Assembly (NCBI RefSeq): GCF_005221305.1 | Contig: NZ_CP039887.1 | Coordinates: 1,364,001-1,428,000 of the forward strand | From: Neisseria subflava | GTDB taxonomy: Bacteria; Pseudomonadota; Gammaproteobacteria; Burkholderiales; Neisseriaceae | Direction of reading: 5' to 3' | DNA length: 64,000 nt | Shown here: positions 57,844 through 64,000 of the stretch, piece after piece | Layout of the letters: every line of letters begins with the position of its first letter | Numbering within the stretch: the stretch's first letter is position 1 | The notes under the pieces: generated by a model | Told to the model about the DNA's origin: nothing | Database searches by the model: none | What the model saw: the letters and a program-made list of their open reading frames with translations, nothing else | Translations under genes and position numbers: made by a program

Positions 57844-59262
57844 TTACAGGCTGTAATACATTTCAAATTCCAGCGGATGCGGCGCCATGCGGATACGGCG
57901 GACATCTTCCTCTTTAAAGGCAATGTAGCTGTCGATCCAGTCTTTGCTGAACACGCCGCCGCGCAGGAGGAATTCGTGGTCGGCTTTGAGGGCGGCCAGT
58001 GCTTCTTCCAAAGAAGCGCAAACGGTAGGCACCAATGCATCTTCTTCCGGAGGCAGGTCGTACAGGTTTTTATCGGCAGGGTCGCCCGGATGGATTTTGT
58101 TTTGAATACCGTCCAAACCGGCCATCAACAAAGCGGCAAATGCCAAGTATGGGTTGGCGGTCGGATCAGGGAAACGCGCTTCGATACGGCGTGCTTTGCT
58201 GCTGTTCACAGACGGAATGCGGATGGAAGCGGAACGGTTTTTGGCGGAATATGCCAGTTTGGTCGGCGCTTCAAAGTGCGGCACGAGGCGTTTGTAGGAG
58301 TTGGTGGACGGATTGGTAATCGCGTTCAGTGCTTTGGCATGTTTGATGATGCCGCCGATGTAATAAAGGGCGGTATCGGACAAACCGGCATAGCCGTCGC
58401 CTGAGAACAGGTTTTGACCGTCTTTCCAAATGGATTGGTGAACGTGCATACCGCTGCCGTTGTCGCCCATGATGGGTTTAGGCATGAAGGTGGCGGTTTT
58501 ACCGAAGTTGTGGGCAACGTTTTGAATCACATATTTCATGTCTTGGGTTTGGTCGGCACGTTTAACCAAAGTGGCGAAACGGGTACCGATTTCCATTTGG
58601 CTGCCGGTACCGACTTCGGCGTGATGGACTTCCACTTCGATGCCGAGTTCTTCCAAAACATTGACCATGGCAGAACGCAGGTCTTGGCCGCAGTCAATCG
58701 GCGCAACAGGTGCGTAACCGCCTTTGACGGTCGGACGGTGGCCGGTGTTTTGACCGTCCATGTGCAGGCCGCTTGACCATGCACCGCTTTCGGAAGTGAT
58801 TTCGTAACGGGTTTTGTGCATATCGGTTTCAAATTCTACGCCGTCAAAAACGAAGAATTCAGGCTCGGGACCGAAATAGGCGGTGTCGCCGATACCGGAA
58901 GATTTCAAGTAAGCTTCGGCGCGACGTGCGATAGAGCGAGGATCGCGGTCATAGCCTTGGCCGTCGGCCGGATCGATGACATCGCAGGTAAAGACAACGG
59001 TGGTATCGTCGTAGAAAGGATCGACGAAGGCTGTAGACGCATCGGGACGCAACTGCATATCTGAAGCCTGAATACCTTTCCAACCGCCGATGGACGAACC
59101 GTCAAACGCTTGACCGTTTTCGAACCATTCTTCGGGATCGTCGAGGACGATGCGGGTGGGGATGGTAAAGTGGTGCTGCTTGCCTTTGGTATCGGTAAAG
59201 CGCAAATCTACGAAGCGGGCTTCGCTTTCTTCAATCAGTTTTACAGCGTCTTTGATGGACAT
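57844..59262 (-). CDS. glnA: Glutamine synthetase, type I
   Basis: A 472-residue GSI-beta enzyme. The beta-grasp N-terminus and the DGSSIGGWKGIQASDM segment (~55-70) lead to the catalytic barrel with GMHVHQSIWKDGQNLFSG (~268) and NSSKARRIEARFPDPTANPY. The adenylylation loop NLYDLPPEED (~398) with its Tyr is present, so regulation by GlnE is possible. It makes glutamine from glutamate, ammonia and ATP. GGAG lies before the ATG. It diverges from aroE. Confidence 0.97.
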   Translation of the reverse strand: MSIKDAVKLIEESEARFVDLRFTDTKGKQHHFTIPTRIVLDDPEEWFENGQAFDGSSIGGWKGIQASDMQLRPDASTAFVDPFYDDTTVVFTCDVIDPADGQGYDRDPRSIARRAEAYLKSSGIGDTAYFGPEPEFFVFDGVEFETDMHKTRYEITSESGAWSSGLHMDGQNTGHRPTVKGGYAPVAPIDCGQDLRSAMVNVLEELGIEVEVHHAEVGTGSQMEIGTRFATLVKRADQTQDMKYVIQNVAHNFGKTATFMPKPIMGDNGSGMHVHQSIWKDGQNLFSGDGYAGLSDTALYYIGGIIKHAKALNAITNPSTNSYKRLVPHFEAPTKLAYSAKNRSASIRIPSVNSSKARRIEARFPDPTANPYLAFAALLMAGLDGIQNKIHPGDPADKNLYDLPPEEDALVPTVCASLEEALAALKADHEFLLRGGVFSKDWIDSYIAFKEEDVRRIRMAPHPLEFEMYYSL

Positions 59263-59417
59263 CTTCAGCTCCTGAGGGAATGGGTTTAAGTTGTTATTCT
59301 ACCACGGTAAGGCCGTCTGAAATACATCAGGGCACCCGTTTTTACGCAATGAAATATAGTTTCAGACTGTTTAATTGTCAACAATTTTACATTACGCTTT
59401 CTTAACATAAAGACCGC

Positions 59418-59423
59418 TATAAT
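59418..59423 (+). promoter_or_regulatory. Probable -10 element of aroE
   Basis: A perfect TATAAT about 37 bases before the aroE ATG. No good -35 hexamer is seen at 16-18 bases. Confidence 0.45.
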
Positions 59424-59459
59424 AAGCACTCTTTTCTTTTGTTTTTTCAGACCCGTTTT

Positions 59460-60269
59460 ATGAACAACACTCCGCGTTACGCCGTTTTCGGTAATCCCGT
59501 CGCACACAGCAAATCGCCGCAAATCCATCAGCAGTTTGCGCTGCAGGAAGGCGTGGCCATCACATATGGGCGCATTTGTGCCGAAATCGGCGGTTTTGCC
59601 GAGGCTGTTGCGGCGTTTCGTGCCGAGGGCGGGCAAGGTGCGAATGTAACCGTTCCGTTCAAGCAGGAAGCTTTTGCGCTGGCGGACGAGCATTCCGACC
59701 GCGCTTTGGCTGCCGGCGCGGTCAATACGCTGGTGTGGTTGGAAGACGGCAGAATACGCGGCGACAACACCGACGGTATCGGTTTGGCCAACGACATCAC
59801 GCAGGTCAAAAACATTGCCATCGAAGGCAAAACCATTTTGCTTTTGGGCGCAGGCGGCGCGGTGCGCGGCGTGATTCCAGTTTTGAAAGAACACCGCCCT
59901 GCCCGTATCGTCATTACCAACCGTACCCACGCCAAAGCCGAGGAATTGGCGCAGCTTTTCGGCATTGAAGCCGTCCCGATGGCGGATTTGAACGGCGGTT
60001 TTGATATCATCATCAACGGCACGTCCGGCGGCTTGAGCGGTCAGCTTCCTGCCGTCAGCCCTGAAATTTTCCGCAACTGCCGCCTTGCCTACGATATGGT
60101 TTACAGCGAAGCGGCACAGGCGTTTTTGAACTTTGCCCAAAGTAATGGCGCGGCCGAAGTTTCAGACGGCCTGGGCATGCTGGTCGGTCAGGCTGCCGCC
60201 TCCTACCATATTTGGCGCGGATTTACACCCGATATCCGCCCCGTTATCGAATACATGAAAGCCCTGTAA
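59460..60269 (+). CDS. aroE: Shikimate dehydrogenase
   Basis: A 269-residue NADPH-dependent enzyme. Shikimate-binding NPVAHSKSPQIHQQF (~12-26), catalytic Lys and Asp in NVTVPFKQEAF (~62-72) and GDNTDGIGL, and the Rossmann motif GAGGAVRGVIPVL (~127) are all present. It reduces 3-dehydroshikimate in chorismate synthesis. The start at 59460 gives the usual MNNTPRYAVFGNP. mtgA follows two bases after the stop, so the pair is an operon. Confidence 0.96.
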   Translation: MNNTPRYAVFGNPVAHSKSPQIHQQFALQEGVAITYGRICAEIGGFAEAVAAFRAEGGQGANVTVPFKQEAFALADEHSDRALAAGAVNTLVWLEDGRIRGDNTDGIGLANDITQVKNIAIEGKTILLLGAGGAVRGVIPVLKEHRPARIVITNRTHAKAEELAQLFGIEAVPMADLNGGFDIIINGTSGGLSGQLPAVSPEIFRNCRLAYDMVYSEAAQAFLNFAQSNGAAEVSDGLGMLVGQAAASYHIWRGFTPDIRPVIEYMKAL

Positions 60270-60271
60270 CC

Positions 60272-60973
60272 ATGTTCCGCATCATCAAATGGCTGATTGC
60301 CCTGCCCATCGGCATCTTCATTTTCTTCAACGCTTATGTGTACGGCAACATCATTACCTACCGCGCCGTCGCGCCCAGCAAAACCGCCTTCATGTCCATG
60401 CGCATGAGCCAGTTTGCAAAAGAAGGCCGCGATGTCGAGCTGGATTACCGCTGGGTGCCTTACGACCAAATTTCCGTCAACCTCAAAAAAGCCCTGATTG
60501 CTTCCGAAGACGCCAACTTTGCCGAACACAGCGGCTTTGACTGGAACGGCATCAAATACGCCATGAAACGCAATAAACAAAGCGGCGAAGTCAAAGCCGG
60601 CGGTTCGACCATCAGCCAGCAACTGGCGAAAAACCTGTTTCTCAACGAAAGCCGCAGCTACATCCGCAAAGGCGAAGAAGCGGCGATTACGGCGATGATG
60701 GAAGCGGTTACCGACAAAGACCGCATTTTTGAGCTGTATCTGAACTCAATCGAATGGCACTACGGCGTATTCGGCGCGGAAGCGGCATCCCAGTATTTCT
60801 ACAAAAAACCTGCCTCCGCCCTCACCCGCCAACAAGCCGCCAAGCTTACGGCACGCGTTCCTGCTCCGCTGTTTTACGCAGACCACCCTAAGAGCAAACG
60901 GATGCACAACAAAACCAATATCATCCTGCGCCGCATGGGTTCGGCAGAATTACCTGAAAGCGATATGGATTAA
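60272..60973 (+). CDS. mtgA: Monofunctional peptidoglycan glycosyltransferase
   Basis: A 233-residue GT51 enzyme. A single N-terminal TM (residues ~4-25) is followed by the donor-site motif ASEDANFAEHSGFDW (~75-89) with the catalytic Glu, GGSTISQQLAKNLFLN (~110-125), and the EAVTDKDRIFELYLN segment. It polymerises lipid II into glycan strands without a transpeptidase domain. The ATG at 60272 follows aroE by two bases; longer upstream frames overlap aroE and are rejected. Confidence 0.95.
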   Translation: MFRIIKWLIALPIGIFIFFNAYVYGNIITYRAVAPSKTAFMSMRMSQFAKEGRDVELDYRWVPYDQISVNLKKALIASEDANFAEHSGFDWNGIKYAMKRNKQSGEVKAGGSTISQQLAKNLFLNESRSYIRKGEEAAITAMMEAVTDKDRIFELYLNSIEWHYGVFGAEAASQYFYKKPASALTRQQAAKLTARVPAPLFYADHPKSKRMHNKTNIILRRMGSAELPESDMD

Positions 60974-60975
60974 TT

Positions 60976-61014
60976 TAAAAGGCCGTCTGAACATTTCAGA
61001 CGGCCTTTGTTTTT
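60976..61014. terminator. Shared DUS hairpin between mtgA and pncB
   Basis: AAAAGGCCGTCTGAACATTTCAGACGGCCTTTGTTTTTTT lies between two converging genes, with a T-run on the plus strand. Confidence 0.85.
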
Positions 61015-62235
61015 TTAGGCTTTCTCTTCCGGCTCCGGTACGTCAAACACTTGGCGCAGGTAAGCGAGGAAGGTGTTGTTGGTGGTCATGGTTTTGCCCG
61101 GGGAGTCGGAGAGCTTGGCGACGGATTGGCCGTTACACTCGACAAGTTTCAAAACAATGTTTAAAGGTGTGTGTCCCAAGTCGTTGGTCAGGTTGGTACC
61201 GATACCGAAACTGGTTTTGAAACGGTCTTTGAAGTATTGGTGCAACGCCCATGAACGCTCAATATCGAGGCCGTCTGAAAAGGTCAGCATTTTGGTGCGG
61301 CTGTCGATTTTGAGTTTTTTGTAATGCTCGTAGGCTTTATCGCCCCAAACATAAGGATCGCCGCTATCGTGGCGCAGGCCGTCGAAGAGTTTGGCGAAGT
61401 ACAGGTCGAAGTCGCGCAAGAAGGCATCCATGCCGACCACGTCGGTCAGGGCGATACCGAGGTCGCCGCGGTATTCGTGTACCCAGCTTTCCAGCGCGGC
61501 TTTTTGGAAATTGCGCAAACGTACGTCCAAGGCTTGGAAGGCTTGGAGGAACTCGTGCGCCATGGTGCCGATGGGTGTGATGCCGAGTTTTTTGGCCAGA
61601 TAAACGTTGCTGGTACCACGCACGATATCGGGAGCAGCTTCCAGCAAGGTGCGGATAACGTGTTCCTGCCATGCGAGGGTGTAGCGACGGCGCGTGCCGA
61701 AATCGGAAATAAGAAACGGCGGATCATTTGGATTTTGTGTAGCCGCAATTTCTTTTAGCTGTTGCGCTTTGGCCTGCAAACGGCGCTCGCCTTCTTCGAT
61801 GACGGCAGGCGTTTCCAAGCGGCGGAAATAGAGTTCGTTGACGATGGCAAGAATGAAAATCTCGAAGAACATCGCCTGTATCATCGGGCCTTCGATGCGG
61901 ATGTTCAGACGGCCTTGATCGTCAGGACTGACTTGAACGAAGCGGCGTTGGAGTTGGAAAAGTTCGAGATAATCGACAAAGTCGCTTTTGATAAAGCGCA
62001 GGCTGCGCAGATAGTCGAGTTCGTCATGGGTAAAGCGCAGCTGGCACAGGGAGTCAAGTTCGCGTTCCAAGTCTTCTTGAATATCGGCCAGCGGATACAC
62101 CATCTCTTTGTTGCGGCAACGGAATTCGTAGAGGCTGTGGGTTTGCGGGAATTGGTGCAACACGACTTGCAGCATGGTGAATTTGTACAGGTCGGTATCA
62201 AGCAGGGATTGGATAATGGGCTGATAAGCAGACAT
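61015..62235 (-). CDS. pncB: Nicotinate phosphoribosyltransferase
   Basis: A 406-residue NAPRTase. Landmarks are LLDTDLYKFTMLQVV (~11-25), FGTRRRYTLAWQEHVI (~180), the GTSNVYLAKK segment with GTMAHEFLQAFQAL (~213-226) around the phosphorylatable His, and GLRHDSGDPYVWGDKA (~285). It converts nicotinate and PRPP to nicotinate mononucleotide for NAD salvage. It is a single gene flanked by DUS hairpins. Confidence 0.96.
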   Translation of the reverse strand: MSAYQPIIQSLLDTDLYKFTMLQVVLHQFPQTHSLYEFRCRNKEMVYPLADIQEDLERELDSLCQLRFTHDELDYLRSLRFIKSDFVDYLELFQLQRRFVQVSPDDQGRLNIRIEGPMIQAMFFEIFILAIVNELYFRRLETPAVIEEGERRLQAKAQQLKEIAATQNPNDPPFLISDFGTRRRYTLAWQEHVIRTLLEAAPDIVRGTSNVYLAKKLGITPIGTMAHEFLQAFQALDVRLRNFQKAALESWVHEYRGDLGIALTDVVGMDAFLRDFDLYFAKLFDGLRHDSGDPYVWGDKAYEHYKKLKIDSRTKMLTFSDGLDIERSWALHQYFKDRFKTSFGIGTNLTNDLGHTPLNIVLKLVECNGQSVAKLSDSPGKTMTTNNTFLAYLRQVFDVPEPEEKA

Positions 62236-62285
62236 AAGTTTTCTCTGAGTAAACGTGGGCTTGATGAGGGTATCGATTTTAATAG

Positions 62286-62326
62286 GAAAGGCCGTCTGAA
62301 AGAAACCTTATTCAGACGGCCTTTAT
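62286..62326 (-). terminator. DUS hairpin after mpg
   Basis: AAAGGCCGTCTGAAAGAAACC...TTCAGACGGCCTTTATC lies six bases past the stop of the M23 peptidase gene on the minus strand. Confidence 0.75.
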
Positions 62327-62331
62327 CTTAT

Positions 62332-63627
62332 TTAATCCAACTGCGCTACGGAAACCGGCAAAGAGCGGATGGCAGACAACATCGTGCTGGCATCTTTTTG
62401 CTGTTTGCGGAACGCGGCCATATTGGTCGGGGTCAATTTCGGCGTCGGCAGAGCGACGGTAGTCGGATTGACCGGCTGGCCGTTGACGCGTGCTTCGTAG
62501 TGCAGGTGTGGGCCGGTCGAACGGCCGGTTGTACCCACAAAACCAATCACTTCGCCGGCACGGACTCTGCCGTCGGCAGGGCTGAACGCGCTCATGTGGC
62601 CGTACAGGGTTTCCACACCGTTGGCATGGCGGATCATCACGGTATTGCCGTAGCCGCCTTTCCAACCTTTGAAAATCACTTCACCGTCGGCAGCGGCCTT
62701 AATCGGCGTACCGGTCGGCGCAGCATAGTCGATACCGGTGTGCATACGGACGGTATGCAGGACTGGGTGGACACGGTAGCCGAACGGGGAAGAAATGCGC
62801 GTGTACGCAACAGGCTCGGTATTAAAGCCTTCTTTTTGTTGCAGGGACTTACCGTTTTGGTCGTAGTAGCTACCGCTTTCTTCGTCGCCTTTGCCTTGGC
62901 TGTAATAATAGGCTTGGTAGGTTTTGCCGTCTTTAACCACTTCAGCCGCCAAAATATCGCCGACCGCCATTTGCTGGCCGCGGAAATACATGCTGTTGTA
63001 CAAAAGACGCACGGTATCGCCTTCGCCCAAGTCGCTCATATTGAATGAATCGGCAAAGATTTCTTTGAGCTGGATATACACCTCGGAAGGGATTTCAGCA
63101 CGGAGCATATCGCCGATGGCGGATGTGCGGATTTGCACGGAACGCAGGGTCGGCATGGTTTTCATGTCGATTTCAGCATTGGAAATGCGCCATTTGCCTT
63201 TGACTTTTTCCAAAGCCACCAAGTTGCGTTCCAATTCTTCATCGGTAAAGAATTGAACGTCGGTCACTTGGCCTGAAGAGTCGATGCGGATATTGACGGA
63301 TTGGTTGGTCCGCAGGTTTTTCATGTCGAGGTTGGCATTGTTTTTCGCCATGATTTGCTTGATGTCTTCTTGGTTGACACCCATGCGCGTCAAAACGTCT
63401 GCCAAAGAGTCGCCGGCTTGGACAACTTCTTGCACCCAATAGCTGGATTGATAGGTATTGGTTTCCACATAAACGGCAGGCAGCTCTTCGGAAATACGCT
63501 CGACTTTGAAATCGGTATGTGCTGGTTGAGGGTCGGTAATGGCGTATGCGGTCATGATGCCTGAAGCCGGCAGCAGAAACGCTAAGAGGGTTGCTTTGAA
63601 TCGAGTGGAATATTTGTTTTTAATCAC
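62332..63627 (-). CDS. mpg: M23-family peptidoglycan metallopeptidase (Mpg/NMB0315 type)
   Basis: A 431-residue exported protein. An N-terminal leader or TM (KATLLAFLLPASGIMTAYA) precedes a LysM-like/OapA-like region (VVQAGDSLADVLTRMGVNQE, ~68-87), a helical middle domain, and a C-terminal M23 domain with zinc ligands in HTGIDYAAPTG (~297) and GPHLHYEARVNG (~376). Family knowledge: the gonococcal and meningococcal homologues are DD-carboxypeptidases/endopeptidases that trim peptidoglycan cross-links and are linked to piliation and peroxide resistance. It stands alone here, with its promoter region in the last 370 bases of the window. Confidence 0.9.
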   Translation of the reverse strand: MIKNKYSTRFKATLLAFLLPASGIMTAYAITDPQPAHTDFKVERISEELPAVYVETNTYQSSYWVQEVVQAGDSLADVLTRMGVNQEDIKQIMAKNNANLDMKNLRTNQSVNIRIDSSGQVTDVQFFTDEELERNLVALEKVKGKWRISNAEIDMKTMPTLRSVQIRTSAIGDMLRAEIPSEVYIQLKEIFADSFNMSDLGEGDTVRLLYNSMYFRGQQMAVGDILAAEVVKDGKTYQAYYYSQGKGDEESGSYYDQNGKSLQQKEGFNTEPVAYTRISSPFGYRVHPVLHTVRMHTGIDYAAPTGTPIKAAADGEVIFKGWKGGYGNTVMIRHANGVETLYGHMSAFSPADGRVRAGEVIGFVGTTGRSTGPHLHYEARVNGQPVNPTTVALPTPKLTPTNMAAFRKQQKDASTMLSAIRSLPVSVAQLD

Positions 63628-64000
63628 GCGTTATCCTTAATGGGGCGGTCTGTTTTTTTAAAGTTTGCAGAATGCCGGCACATCCGGCCTGCTGCGACCG
63701 CCTGCTGGTTTAAACAGTTTTGGGGATAAAGGACTTTGAGTCTTTTTTCCGATCTGAAAATCAGGTTTTCATTCGGAATGAATGAGGTCGTGTTTGAGAT
63801 TGACGTTATTATCAGGGCTATTGTGTTGATTTACACCCTGTTTTTCTGAAATTTACGCCACGCATTCTAGCATGACAGCCCGTTTTTTCCAAACCGGCCG
63901 TCTGAACGGCTCTTTTTCAGGGTGTAAAGGCAAGGTTCCGAAACACATCATTTGTCGCGTAAAATAACGGTTTTCCTATCTATTTGCGCTTATGAAGCTG
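63628..64000. other. Upstream region of mpg; no complete gene
   Basis: About 370 bases with one lone uptake sequence near 63895. An ATG followed by AAG CTG lies at 63992 on the plus strand and could start a divergent gene beyond the edge, but nine bases are too few to judge. Promoter hexamers are not clear. Confidence 0.3.

Overview
The window carries dozens of copies of the neisserial DNA uptake sequence (core GCCGTCTGAA), nearly all in the form AGGCCGTCTGAA and often as inverted pairs after genes. Together with a rRNA-linked comEA, trimeric autotransporter adhesins and a FarAB/FarR-type efflux locus, this points to a commensal Neisseria of the AG-DUS group (N. subflava/flavescens-like). The species is inferred from the uptake-sequence dialect, not shown directly.

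Layout. 1-2.3 kb: hpnE (cut by the left edge) and hpnD of isoprenoid/squalene synthesis, then a tiny truncated prepilin-like ORF. 2.5-9.3 kb: comEA and a complete rRNA operon (16S, tRNA-Ile, tRNA-Ala, 23S, 5S), all on the minus strand, with an IS481-type element inserted between the operon terminator and comEA. 9.8-16.9 kb: homoserine kinase, a tripartite drug/fatty-acid efflux locus (MarR regulator, outer-membrane lipoprotein, adaptor, DHA2 transporter), and tyrA. 17-20.6 kb: hisD, nitroreductase, hisG and a Sco-type copper chaperone. 20.9-25 kb: tRNA-Leu(CAA), then the branched-chain operon ilvI-ilvH-(ABM monooxygenase)-ilvC, preceded by a candidate Val/Leu/Ile-rich leader peptide.

25.3-48.2 kb is the accessory and surface region. 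A second IS copy truncates a trimeric autotransporter remnant. Next comes a 3168-residue trimeric autotransporter with a perfect 2049-bp internal tandem duplication, then pepN, a third IS copy, yciO and dusA. It ends with a second trimeric autotransporter whose stalk is about 900 residues of proline-free collagen-like Gly-X-Y repeats, the most striking element of the window.

48.9-64 kb is mostly housekeeping: a 42-residue lipoprotein, purH, a ClC-family chloride protein, an exported protein of unknown function, an EamA transporter, fis-dusB, a site-2-protease-like membrane protein that lacks the HExxH motif, a lipoprotein, glnA, aroE-mtgA, pncB and the peptidoglycan metallopeptidase mpg. The last 370 bases hold no complete gene.
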